From Streptomyces atratus (GTDB taxonomy: Bacteria > Actinomycetota > Actinomycetes > Streptomycetales > Streptomycetaceae): a DNA stretch of 64,000 bases. The translations under genes were made by a program, and so were the position numbers. The DNA lies in contig NZ_BMRN01000007.1 of the NCBI RefSeq assembly GCF_014648655.1, forward strand, positions 248,001 to 312,000, given 5' to 3'. This document shows positions 16,114 through 24,314 of this stretch, piece by piece. Under the pieces are notes generated by a model. That model made no database searches. It saw nothing but the letters and a program-made list of their open reading frames with translations, and was not told where the DNA came from. Positions within the stretch are counted from its first letter, which is position 1. Every line of letters begins with the position of its first letter.

Positions 16114-17220
16114 TTACTCGCTCGGCCAGGTTTCCGAAACTGCTTTGCGGGCAGTTTCGAAGTCGACCTGCCGGCCCGCATCGGCCAGCGCCGCCCCCAG
16201 AGCCGCGAGCGAGGACTGCACCGTGCCCCGCGTCGCATCCACACCGTAGTGATTGACCCGGATCATCTCCTTGGACAGCGCACCGCCGCCCGCGATCAGC
16301 GGCAGCGACGGGTCGGCCGCGAGTGCCCGTGCGACCAACTCGGAGGCGTCGACGCCCGCCGGGGCGCGCAGCGTCGTGGCGACCGGCGCCGCGTCCTTCG
16401 CCTCGTGCACATACGGCGACAGACCGCCGCCGAGCGCCACCGCACCCGCACGAGTCGCCGCGGCGGCCGAGGCATGCCGGGCCATCAGCGCATCCAGGCC
16501 CTCGGCCTCGATCCGCTCCACACAGGCCTCCAGAGCCAGCATCTCCAGCTGGGCGGGAGCGTGCAGCAGCGCCCTGCGACCGCCGTCGATCCAGCGCTCC
16601 TTCCAGTCCAGGAGGGAGAGGTACGAGCGGCGCGGGGCCTGGGGGTTGGCGGCGATCCGCTCCCAGGCCCGCTCGCTCACCGACACCGCCGACACCCCGG
16701 CCGGGCCGCCCATCGCCTTCTGCGCGCCGATCACACAGAGGTCGACGCCCCACACGTCAGGCAGCAGCGGCTCGGCGCCCACCGAGGCGACGGCGTCCAG
16801 CATGAACAGCGCCCCGTGCGAACGGACCACCTCACCGATCTCGGCGACCGGATTGGTGTTGCCGGTAGCCGCCTCGGCGTGGACCAGGGAGACGAAGTCG
16901 ATCTCCGGGTGCTCGGTCAGCGCCCGTGCGACCTGATCGGCGGTGACCGCCGTGTGGAACGGAACCGCCAGATCGACGACATTGGCACCGCAGTCGCGCA
17001 GCCAGTTCCCGAAGGTCTGTCCGTACGGGCCGGTGACGACGTTCAGCGCGGTCGAGCCGGGCCGGGCGCCGCCCCGGATGCAGCCTTCGAGAGGGAGCAG
17101 TGCCTCGCCCTGCATGATGACGACGTCCTGCTCGGTGGCGAGGAGGCCGGCCACCCGCTTCTCGATGGCCGCGAAGTGCGCGGCGGTGAGCGGGGCGAGG
17201 TCGAGGAAGGGGTGCGTCAC
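16114..17220 (-). CDS. Alanine/serine-glyoxylate aminotransferase-like PLP enzyme (class V)
   Basis: GTG 17220, preceded by GAAGAGAG, gives 368 residues; the much longer open frame upstream is antisense to the amidohydrolase and not coding. It looks like the alanine-glyoxylate aminotransferase branch of class V: LEGCIRGGARPGSTALNVVT, VHAEAATGNTNPVAEIGEVV, FMLDAVASVGAEPLLPDVWG with the cofactor Asp, and the PLP lysine in DLCVIGAQKAMGGPAGVSAV. The C-terminal substrate arginine region is IRVNHYGVDATRG. It could link glyoxylate or serine to alanine or pyruvate; the exact amino donor is not readable. It is divergent from the amidohydrolase gene, 108 bases apart. Confidence 0.8.
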   Translation of the reverse strand: MTHPFLDLAPLTAAHFAAIEKRVAGLLATEQDVVIMQGEALLPLEGCIRGGARPGSTALNVVTGPYGQTFGNWLRDCGANVVDLAVPFHTAVTADQVARALTEHPEIDFVSLVHAEAATGNTNPVAEIGEVVRSHGALFMLDAVASVGAEPLLPDVWGVDLCVIGAQKAMGGPAGVSAVSVSERAWERIAANPQAPRRSYLSLLDWKERWIDGGRRALLHAPAQLEMLALEACVERIEAEGLDALMARHASAAAATRAGAVALGGGLSPYVHEAKDAAPVATTLRAPAGVDASELVARALAADPSLPLIAGGGALSKEMIRVNHYGVDATRGTVQSSLAALGAALADAGRQVDFETARKAVSETWPSE

Positions 17221-17328
17221 GGTGGTGCTCTCTTCGGATCGGGTCGGTGCGCCGCGGTGCTGCGTACGGACAGGGCTTCCGTCGAAGCGTACCCAGGGCG
17301 CCGGGCGGTGCCTCGTACAGTGCTGCTC

Positions 17329-18429
17329 ATGAGTGATCACAGGGCACCGCAGGTGCTGCACGTGAAGGGGCGGGTGCTCGTCGGACCGCAGGACGTCCGC
17401 GACGAGCTCTGGGTCGTCGACGGACGGATCTCGTACGGCAGGCCGGCCGGCGCGGACGAGGCGGTGACCGTCACCGGCTGGGCGCTGCCGGGGCTGGTAG
17501 ACGCCCATTGTCACGTCGGGCTCGACCATCACGGCGCCGTCGACGCGGCGACCAGCGAGAAGCAGGCCATCGCCGACCGGGAGGCGGGCGCGCTGCTGCT
17601 GCGGGACGCGGGTTCGCCGTCCGACACCCGGTGGATCGACGACCGCGAGGACCTGCCGAAGATCATCAGGGCCGGCCGCCATATCGCCAGGCCCCGCAGA
17701 TACACCCGGAACTACGCCCACGAGATCGAGCCGGACGATCTGGTCGCGTACGTCGCACACGAGGCGCGCCGCAGCGACGGCTGGGTGAAGCTGGTCGGCG
17801 ACTGGATCGACCGGGAGGCGGGTGACCTGACCGCCTGCTGGCCGCGCGAGGCGGCCGAGGCGGCCATCGCCGAGGCGCACCGGCTCGGCGCCCGGGTCAC
17901 CGCGCACTGCTTCGCCGAGGACTCGCTGCGCGATCTCGTCGAGGCCGGCATCGACTGCATCGAGCACGCCACCGGGCTCACCGAGGAAACCATTCCGCTC
18001 TTCGCCGAGCGGGGGGTCGCGATCGTTCCCACGCTGGTCAACATCGCCACGTTCCCCTCGCTCGCGGCGGGCGGCGACGCCAAGTTCCCCCGCTGGTCGG
18101 CCCATATGCGGCGGCTGCACGAGCGGCGCTACGACACCGTGCGCGCCGCGTACGACGCCGGGATCCCGGTCTTCGTCGGCACCGACGCGGGCGGGGTGCT
18201 CGCCCACGGTCTGGTGGCGGACGAGGTCGCCGAGCTGGTGAAGGCGGGCATCCCGGCCCTGGACGCGCTGTCCGCGACGACCTGGGGTGCGCGTCAGTGG
18301 CTCGGGCGGCCGGTGCTGGAGGAGGGTGCGCCGGCGGACCTGGTGGTGTACGACGAGGACCCGCGGGCGGACGTACGGGTGCTGGCGGCGCCGCGACGCG
18401 TAGTGCTGAACGGGCGGGTGATCGGCTGA
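17329..18429 (+). CDS. Metal-dependent amidohydrolase (imidazolonepropionase/prolidase-like)
   Basis: ATG 17329 (MSDHRAPQVLHVKGRVLVGP) gives 366 residues. All metal ligands of the amidohydrolase TIM barrel are present: HxH in GLVDAHCHVGLDHHG, the lysine to be carboxylated in DGWVKLVGDWID, His in ARVTAHCFAE, His in CIEHATGLTEE, and the catalytic Asp in VGTDAGGVL. The ends form the usual beta-sandwich (ADLVVYDEDPRADVRVLAAP). Members hydrolyse cyclic amides, dipeptides or related bonds; the substrate is unknown. Divergent from the aminotransferase gene, so both may share control. Confidence 0.85.
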   Translation: MSDHRAPQVLHVKGRVLVGPQDVRDELWVVDGRISYGRPAGADEAVTVTGWALPGLVDAHCHVGLDHHGAVDAATSEKQAIADREAGALLLRDAGSPSDTRWIDDREDLPKIIRAGRHIARPRRYTRNYAHEIEPDDLVAYVAHEARRSDGWVKLVGDWIDREAGDLTACWPREAAEAAIAEAHRLGARVTAHCFAEDSLRDLVEAGIDCIEHATGLTEETIPLFAERGVAIVPTLVNIATFPSLAAGGDAKFPRWSAHMRRLHERRYDTVRAAYDAGIPVFVGTDAGGVLAHGLVADEVAELVKAGIPALDALSATTWGARQWLGRPVLEEGAPADLVVYDEDPRADVRVLAAPRRVVLNGRVIG

Positions 18430-18763
18430 GTGACGGCTCACGGAGCCGCCTCCCGGCCGGGGTGCGCCGTGTTGACAGGCAGTTACCGAACCCCTGCCGT
18501 GTCGTTGAAGCATCTTTACGCGCACCCCGGCGCAGTCGGTCTCCGCGCCGTCCACGCTCAGTGGATCGGGTGACTCCGAGGAACGAACGACCGAGATAAT
18601 CGAATACAGGCGCGAAAACCCCCCTTTGGGGTGAACTCACGTCAGGTGTCTGCCAGTTCACCCTCCGTGCGTAAAGCTTTCGGGGTCGAGGTCACCGGCG
18701 CCCGCGATGTCCCCCATTGGACGGCGCCGGTGGCTCCATGTCTCTTGTGGGGGTTCCACCATC
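18430..18763 (+). promoter_or_regulatory. Leader of the LAETG protein gene with a 9-bp dyad
   Basis: This 334-bp gap holds the end of the amidohydrolase unit, a -10-like GATAAT at 18595-18600, and a perfect dyad GGGTGAACT (18629-18637) / AGTTCACCC (18655-18663), 26 bp centre to centre. GTTCACC matches the half-unit of streptomycete PHO boxes but here the two copies are inverted, not direct. Function is inferred only. Confidence 0.45.
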
Positions 18764-19852
18764 TTGAACAGCAATACCTTCCGCCTGGCCGCCCTGGCGG
18801 TCGCCGCCGCTCCCGTCGCCCTGCTGGTTGCCGTCCCGGCGCAGGCCGCCACCGCGACCACCACGACCACCGGCGACGGGAAGGCGAGCGCGGTCGTGCT
18901 CCGTACCGCACTCGACGTCTCGCTCCTGAACAAGACGATCGATGTGCCGCTCAAGGTCACGCTCAATGAAGTGCAAGCACCCGCCAGTGCCGACAGGACC
19001 GCGCTGAGCGTGCGGCTCGACGGGGTGGACCACGGACAGCCGTTCAGCGTGCTGAGCGCCGATGTGGCCACCGCCAGGGCGACCGTCGGCAAGCACAGGG
19101 CCGAGGGCTACAGCAATCTCGCGAAGGCCCGGGTCCATGTGCCCGGGCTGCCGCTGCTCTCGCTGATCGAGGTCGAGAAGGTCACCTCCAAGGCGGTCTG
19201 CGAGGTGGGCAGGAAGCCGGTCGCCGAGTCGAACGTGCTGGGGCATGTGTCGGTCCTCGGCAAGCGGATCACCCTCACCGCGAGCGGTACCACACAGGTG
19301 AAGGTGCCTGGCGTCGGCGAGGTGACCCTCGACCTGTCGAAGACGCACACCACCTCACGCACCGCAGCGGCGGCCGCGCTTCAGCTGAAGGTCTCGGTCA
19401 ACCCGCTCAAGCTGAATGTCGCCGATGTGCAGGGTGAGGTCACGCTCGCCGAGGCCACCTGCGAGACGCCGAAGTCGACCGGAGGTGGTGACAACGGCGG
19501 GTCCGGCAACGGGGGTTCCGGCAACGGCGGTTCCAGCGGCGGTGGTTCGAGTGACGGGGGTTCCGGCAACGGCGGCTCCAGCGGCGGTGGTTCGAGCGAC
19601 GGCGGTTCCGGCAACGGTGGGACGAGCGGCGCAGGCACCTCCGGCAGCGGTGGCAGCACGTCCGGGGGCACGGGCGGTGACGGCGGCGATGTGAAGCCCC
19701 AGACCGGCACCGGCCACGCCCCGGCCGTCGACTCCAACCTCGCGGAGACGGGCGGCAGCTCCACGACTCCGTACATCGCCGGCGGCGCGGCCGTGCTGCT
19801 GGCGGTGGGCGCCGGGGCGATGGTCGTGGCCAGGCGCCGCGCCCAGAACTGA
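18764..19852 (+). CDS. SCO1860-family LAETG-anchored cell-wall protein
   Basis: I choose TTG 18764 (LNSNTFRLAALAVAAAPVAL, a clean signal peptide, with GGGGG nine bases upstream) over ATG 18707, which adds 19 unneeded residues. The 362-residue protein has a signal peptide ending at AQAA near residue 28 and a globular part to about residue 240. A Gly/Ser/Asn-rich spacer built from repeats of GGSSGGGSSDGGSGN follows, then the sorting signal LAETG, a hydrophobic stretch and a terminal ARRRAQN. LAETG is the class E sortase motif of streptomycetes, so it should be covalently wall-linked. The name is from my memory of the family. No sortase gene is close by. Confidence 0.85.
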   Translation: MNSNTFRLAALAVAAAPVALLVAVPAQAATATTTTTGDGKASAVVLRTALDVSLLNKTIDVPLKVTLNEVQAPASADRTALSVRLDGVDHGQPFSVLSADVATARATVGKHRAEGYSNLAKARVHVPGLPLLSLIEVEKVTSKAVCEVGRKPVAESNVLGHVSVLGKRITLTASGTTQVKVPGVGEVTLDLSKTHTTSRTAAAAALQLKVSVNPLKLNVADVQGEVTLAEATCETPKSTGGGDNGGSGNGGSGNGGSSGGGSSDGGSGNGGSSGGGSSDGGSGNGGTSGAGTSGSGGSTSGGTGGDGGDVKPQTGTGHAPAVDSNLAETGGSSTTPYIAGGAAVLLAVGAGAMVVARRRAQN

Positions 19853-19899
19853 CCCCTCGACCCAAGGCCCGAGGGGGGCAGTCGTAGGTCAGGAGGGGA

Positions 19900-19939
19900 A
19901 CGGGGAGCGGCGTTCGCGTGACGGAACGCCGCTCCCCGT
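19900..19939. terminator. Perfect 16-bp bidirectional terminator
   Basis: ACGGGGAGCGGCGTTC (19900-19915) pairs perfectly with GAACGCCGCTCCCCGT (19924-19939), loop GCGTGACG. It separates the convergent LAETG-protein and cobC genes. A diverged third copy of the right arm, GGAACGCCACTCTCCGT, follows at 19949-19965. Confidence 0.9.
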
Positions 19940-19992
19940 GAGCGTGCGGAACGCCACTCTCCGTCGGCGGGGGACGGAGCGCGGCCGTCCCG

Positions 19993-21081
19993 TCAGCGCG
20001 TGACCGCGGGCAGCGTCTGCAGCGCCTGGTCGAACCCCTGCAGGAAGCGGTTGGTCGTCGCACGGTCGCGTACCGCCAGCCGCAGCCACTGCGGACCGAG
20101 CCCGGGAAACGTATCTCCACGACGCGCCGCGAACCCCAGCGCCCGCAACCGCTCCCGTACCTCGGCGGCCCCCTCCAGCCGCACCAGGACGAACGGTCCC
20201 TCGGCCGGTTCCACCACCCGCACCTCGGTGAACTCCCTGAGCCCCGCGACCAGATGGGCCCGGTCCACCGCGATCCGCTCCGCCGCGGCAGCCGCCTCGG
20301 CCAGGGCCCGCGGCTCCATGCACGCCTCGGCCGCCGCCAGCGCCGGGGAAGACACCGGCCACAGCGGCTGTGCCTCCTCCAGCGCGCGGATCGTCTCCGG
20401 GGCGGCCAGTACGTAACCGATCCGCAGCCCCGCGAGCCCCCAGGTCTTGGTGAGGCTGCGCAGCACCACGAGCCCCGGGATGTCCGTACGCCCGCACAGC
20501 GCCTCGCGCTCGCCCGGCACCGCGTCCATGAACGCCTCGTCGACCACCAACGTCCGCCCGGGACGCGCCAGTTTCTCCAGCACGGCCGCCGGATGCAGGA
20601 CCGACGTGGGGTTCGTCGGATTGCCGACCACCACCAGATCCGCGTCCTCGGGCACCGCCGCCGGGTCCAGCCGGAAATCGTCCTCGGCCGACAGCAGCAC
20701 TCGCCGCACCTCGTGCCCGGCCGCACGCAGCGCCGACTCGGGTTCGGTGAACTGCGGATGGATCACGACCGGACAGCAGGCCGGCAGCGCCCGCGCGATC
20801 AGCACGAACGCCTCCGCCGCACCCGCCGTCAGCAGCACGCGCTCCACCGGGAGCCCGTGCCGGGCCGCGACCGCCGCCCGCGCCGGACGGCCGTCCGGAT
20901 ACGCGGCGAGCGTGCCCAGCGACGCGGCTATCCGCGCCTTCAGCCAGGCCGGAGGCGTATCGGCCCGTACGTTGACGGCGAGATCGGTCAGATCCCGGCC
21001 CCGTACTTCCGCGTCACCGTGGTGCCGCAGATCGTGCGTGCCCGCGCCTGGCGCGTCGGGTCTTTCAGTGGGAGTGTGCAT
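19993..21081 (-). CDS. cobC: Threonine-phosphate decarboxylase-like PLP enzyme of cobalamin synthesis
   Basis: A 362-residue class I/II aminotransferase-fold protein of the type annotated CobC (Rv2231c family) in actinobacteria. It is proposed to make the aminopropanol-phosphate arm precursor for cobinamide formation. Motifs are LAVNVRADTPPAWL at the start, VVVGNPTNPTSVL with the PLP Asn, LVVDEAFMDAVPGE, and the Schiff-base Lys in LVVLRSLTKTWGLAGLRIGY. The Arg near WLRLAVRDRATTNRF should bind the carboxylate. It is the last gene of the leftward cobM-to-cobC operon and overlaps the end of the CbiX gene by 17 bases. Confidence 0.88.
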   Translation of the reverse strand: MHTPTERPDAPGAGTHDLRHHGDAEVRGRDLTDLAVNVRADTPPAWLKARIAASLGTLAAYPDGRPARAAVAARHGLPVERVLLTAGAAEAFVLIARALPACCPVVIHPQFTEPESALRAAGHEVRRVLLSAEDDFRLDPAAVPEDADLVVVGNPTNPTSVLHPAAVLEKLARPGRTLVVDEAFMDAVPGEREALCGRTDIPGLVVLRSLTKTWGLAGLRIGYVLAAPETIRALEEAQPLWPVSSPALAAAEACMEPRALAEAAAAAERIAVDRAHLVAGLREFTEVRVVEPAEGPFVLVRLEGAAEVRERLRALGFAARRGDTFPGLGPQWLRLAVRDRATTNRFLQGFDQALQTLPAVTR

Positions 21082-21982
21082 GACCGCCGTGGGGGTGATG
21101 GTGATGGCCGTCGTCGTCGGGGTGGAAGTGCGGCTGCTGCGGCAGCCCCACCTTGTCCTCGAAGCCCGGCAGCGAGATCCGGTACACGCATGAGTCGCAG
21201 TTCATCCGCAGATCGCCCTTGACGGCCTCCCGGTAACGCTCCATGACAAGGTCGTACAATTCCTCGGCCGCACCGATGACTTCGGCCGAGCGGACATCGA
21301 GCTCCGGGTGGGCGGCAGCCCACTCCTCGGTCTGATGACGCACCCGGTCCGGCAGGATGCCGGTGAAGAGGAAGTACGGCAGAACGACTATGCGCCCGGC
21401 ACCCAGCTTCACGCAACGGTCGAGACCGGACGGTACGTCCGGCGCCGCGAGCGAGACGAACGCCGTCTCCACCCCCGCGTAGCCACGGCCCTCCCAGAAC
21501 AGCCGCGCCGCCTTGTACACCTCGGCGTTGGCGTCCGGGTCGGTCGAACCGCGCCCGACCAGCAGCACCGTCACCTCGGACCGGTCGGTGTCGCCCAGCA
21601 CCGCGTCGACCCGGCGCTCCAGCACCTTCAGCAGCGCCGGGTGCGGGCCGAGCGGACGGCCGTAGGTGTAGGAGATGCCGGGGTGGCGCTCCTTCTCACG
21701 GGCCAGCGCCGCCGGAATGTCCCCCTTGGCGTGCCCGGCCGACACCAGCATCAGCGGCACGGCGGCGAAGCGCTTCACACCGCGCTCGACCAGCTCGGTC
21801 ACGGCGTCGCCGAGCGGCGGCGGGGACAACTCGATGAAGCCGCCCGCGACCGGCAGTTCGGGGTGGCGCTCGCCCAGCTCGGCCACGAAGTCACGGAACG
21901 CAGCGGCCCCGCCCTCGTCCCTGGTGCCGTGGCCGGCGATGAGCAGTGCGGGCTGGGTGGACGGGGTGGGCGGGGTGGTCAC
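21065..21982 (-). CDS. cbiX: Sirohydrochlorin/cobalt chelatase, CbiX-like
   Basis: GTG 21982 with GGAG seven bases upstream gives 305 residues; the longer frame runs through cobH. Two CbiX-fold halves are seen: the first with LLIAGHGTRDEGGAAAFRDF and AVPLMLVSAGHAKGDIPAA (metal-binding His), the second with VTVLLVGRGSTDPDANAEVY and RIVVLPYFLFTGILPDRV. Such enzymes insert Co2+ or Fe2+ into sirohydrochlorin early in tetrapyrrole synthesis. The C-terminus adds Cys (MNCDSCVY) and a His-rich tail (DDDGHHHHPHGGHAHSH) that probably stores or delivers metal. Early cobalt insertion is odd beside a CobN gene. GTGA overlap with cobH. Confidence 0.88.
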   Translation of the reverse strand: MTTPPTPSTQPALLIAGHGTRDEGGAAAFRDFVAELGERHPELPVAGGFIELSPPPLGDAVTELVERGVKRFAAVPLMLVSAGHAKGDIPAALAREKERHPGISYTYGRPLGPHPALLKVLERRVDAVLGDTDRSEVTVLLVGRGSTDPDANAEVYKAARLFWEGRGYAGVETAFVSLAAPDVPSGLDRCVKLGAGRIVVLPYFLFTGILPDRVRHQTEEWAAAHPELDVRSAEVIGAAEELYDLVMERYREAVKGDLRMNCDSCVYRISLPGFEDKVGLPQQPHFHPDDDGHHHHPHGGHAHSH

Positions 21983-22593
21983 AGGTTCTCCTCGGTGGTC
22001 GTGGGGGTGGGGGTCAGGGGGTGGTACAGCAGGGCGTTGAGGGCGGCGGCGGCGACCGCCGAGCCGCCCTTCTCGGACACATTGCTCACGGCGGGCAGAC
22101 CGCTCTCGCGCAGCGCCGCCTTCGACTCGGTCGCGCCGACGAAACCGACCGGCAGCCCGATGACGAGCGCGGGCGCGGCATCGAGGACGAGCAGCTCCTC
22201 CAGCGCGGTCGGCGCATTGCCGATCACCCAGATCGCGCCGGGTCCGACCTGCTCGTACGCGAGCCGGATCGCATGTGCCGAACGGGTCAGCCCCGGGCCG
22301 GACCTGGCCTCCTTCAGACGGCACACGGTCTCGCGGCGGGTGATGCCCGCCGCGACCATCTCCACATCGGTGACGACCGGCGCCCCGGCGTGCAGCGCCG
22401 CATGGGCGACGACGAGCGACGCCTCGTCGCAGACCAGGTCCGTCGCGTACTCCGGATCCGCCGCGGAGTGGATGACCCGCTCCACGACGGCCCGGGTCAG
22501 CGGTGCGAAGTGCGAGGTGTCCAGGCGGGCGCGCAGCCGCCGGAACGACTCCTGCTCGATGGGGTGAACGGTTCTCTCCCAGGGCCGGTTCAC
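21979..22593 (-). CDS. cobH: Precorrin-8X methylmutase
   Basis: GTG 22593 overlaps the end of the CbiG/CobJ gene (GTGA). The 204-residue protein moves the methyl group from C-11 to C-12 to form hydrogenobyrinate. CobH/CbiC marks are IEQESFRRLRARLDTSHFAP, VVERVIHSAADPEYATDLVC with the catalytic His, TDVEMVAAGI and IGLPVGFVGATESKAALRES. The length matches the family. The C-terminus ends in a short Thr/Pro-rich tail. It is part of the translationally coupled cobM-cobL-cobJ-cobH-cbiX run. Confidence 0.94.
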   Translation of the reverse strand: MNRPWERTVHPIEQESFRRLRARLDTSHFAPLTRAVVERVIHSAADPEYATDLVCDEASLVVAHAALHAGAPVVTDVEMVAAGITRRETVCRLKEARSGPGLTRSAHAIRLAYEQVGPGAIWVIGNAPTALEELLVLDAAPALVIGLPVGFVGATESKAALRESGLPAVSNVSEKGGSAVAAAALNALLYHPLTPTPTTTEENL

Positions 22594-24314
22594 TCGGCTC
22601 CCTCCTGTGCGGGTGCCGTGGTGGCCGACTGCCAGCGGTAGCCGCGCGGTGTCACCATGCGGCCCGCGATCTCCCGGGTGGCCGTGTTGCCGACCGTCAC
22701 GACCGTCATCATGTCCACCGTCGCCGGGTCCAGACCGGCGAGCGAGGTCACCCGGCTGCTCTCGTCAGGGCGCGAGGCATTGCGTACGACACCGACCGGT
22801 GTCGCCGGTTCCCGGTGCTCGGACAGGATCGACAGGGCCTTCGGGAGCTGCCAGTCGCGGCCCCGGCTGCGCGGGTTGTAGAACGTCACGATGATGTCGG
22901 CCTCGGCCGCGGCCCGTACCCGGCGCTCGATGACCTCCCACGGCGTGTGCAGATCGGAGAGGCTGATCGACACATGGTCGTGGCCCAGCGGGGCGCCCAG
23001 GATCGCGGCAGCCGCCAGCGCGGCTGTCACACCCGGCACACCCACCACATCGATATCGGCGCCGGCCTCGGCGAGCGCGGGCGACGCCATCGCGTACACA
23101 CCCGCGTCACCGCTGCCGATCAGCGCCACCGCATGCCCCTTGCGCGCCTCGGCGACCGCGGTGCGGGCCCGCGCCTCCTCGGCGCCGAGACCCGACTCCA
23201 GGACGGTGGTGCCCGGCCGCAGCAGGTCCCTGATCTGGTCGACGTACTGATCGAGCCCGACCAGCACCGAGGCCCGCCGCAGCTCCTCACGGGCCCGCGG
23301 CGTCAGCAGATCGCGCGCACCCGGGCCGAGACCGACGACGGCCAGGCGCCCGCGCGGGCTGCGGCGGACCACCGCACACGTGGCCATCGCGGCCCGCCCC
23401 ACAGGGCTCGACTTCCGCTTCGGTACGAGGAGTTCGCCCCCCGCGGCGAGTGCGGCGGCCTCCGCGACGGAGGGTGTCCCGACGGCGGCGAGCGGCGCGC
23501 CGGACGGATTGGGCACCTCGATACGGGCCAACTCGTCGGCGGCGTAAGTCCGCAGCGGTACGCCGAGCTGCGAGGCCGCGGCGACGATCCCCGGCTCGTC
23601 CGCCTTCGCGTCGACCGTCACCAACTCCGCGATGCTCAGCGGCGACAGCCCGGCCTCGCACAGGGCGTCCCGGATCAGCCCGAGGACCTCCTCGACCGGC
23701 GCGTCCTTGGACGCGCCGACCCCGACAGCGAGTGACGCGGGCCGCAACACGGCGGTCCGCGCCCCGAGTTCCACGATCCGGTCGGTGACATGCAGCACCG
23801 CACCACCCCCGGCGCCGGGGGAAACATTCGGCGGCAACGGCGGCAACGGCCACACCGCATCAGCTCGCAGCTCCACCCCCGCCCCGTCGAGCATCGCGCG
23901 CGACACCCCCGCCACATCGCCCTCCACGGCCAGGCCCAGCATGTCCAGCCCCGGCACGCCCGCCGCGTCCGTCGCCGTGGTCACGACCGGCGCCGCGCCC
24001 AGCACCTCACCGACCGCCCCGGCCAGGGCGTTCGCCCCGCCACCGTGCCCGCCGAGCAGCGCGACAGCATGGCGACCCGCCTCGTCGACACAGACGACAC
24101 CCGGGTCCGAGGCCTTGTCCGACAGCAGCGGCGCGAGCAGCCGCACCACGGCCCCCGTCGCCAGGAAACACACCAGCTGCTCGCACTCGGTGAACGCCCG
24201 CTGCACGGCCTCGCGCACCGGTCCCTCGTAGACCACGGTGCGGCCGGGCCAGGCCGCGGCCAGCCGGTCGCGGGCGACGGTGCCCGCCGCCGTGGCGGAG
24301 ATCAGGCCGATCAC
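22590..24314 (-). CDS. cobJ: CbiG-CobJ fusion: cobalt-precorrin-5A hydrolase / precorrin-3B C17-methyltransferase
   Basis: A 574-residue two-domain enzyme from GTG 24314. Residues 1-315 are CbiG (LVCFLATGAVVRLLAPLL, LLGGHGGGANALAGAVG, then LAVGVGASKDAPVEEVLGLI of its C-terminal part), which opens the delta-lactone in the anaerobic route. Residues 322-565 are a CobJ/CbiH SAM methyltransferase: LAVVGLGPGARDLLTPRA, ALIGSGDAGVYAMASPALAE, VVGVPGVTAALAAAAILGAP and IIVTFYNPRSRGRDWQLP. Ring contraction needs both steps in sequence, so the fusion is logical. Coupled by GTGA overlaps to cobL and cobH. Confidence 0.92.
   Translation of the reverse strand: MIGLISATAAGTVARDRLAAAWPGRTVVYEGPVREAVQRAFTECEQLVCFLATGAVVRLLAPLLSDKASDPGVVCVDEAGRHAVALLGGHGGGANALAGAVGEVLGAAPVVTTATDAAGVPGLDMLGLAVEGDVAGVSRAMLDGAGVELRADAVWPLPPLPPNVSPGAGGGAVLHVTDRIVELGARTAVLRPASLAVGVGASKDAPVEEVLGLIRDALCEAGLSPLSIAELVTVDAKADEPGIVAAASQLGVPLRTYAADELARIEVPNPSGAPLAAVGTPSVAEAAALAAGGELLVPKRKSSPVGRAAMATCAVVRRSPRGRLAVVGLGPGARDLLTPRAREELRRASVLVGLDQYVDQIRDLLRPGTTVLESGLGAEEARARTAVAEARKGHAVALIGSGDAGVYAMASPALAEAGADIDVVGVPGVTAALAAAAILGAPLGHDHVSISLSDLHTPWEVIERRVRAAAEADIIVTFYNPRSRGRDWQLPKALSILSEHREPATPVGVVRNASRPDESSRVTSLAGLDPATVDMMTVVTVGNTATREIAGRMVTPRGYRWQSATTAPAQEGAE

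Noticed and set aside
22503..23735. 410-codon plus-strand frame over the cobJ region
   Set aside because: Opposite a conserved fusion gene; composition Arg/Gly-rich without motifs.
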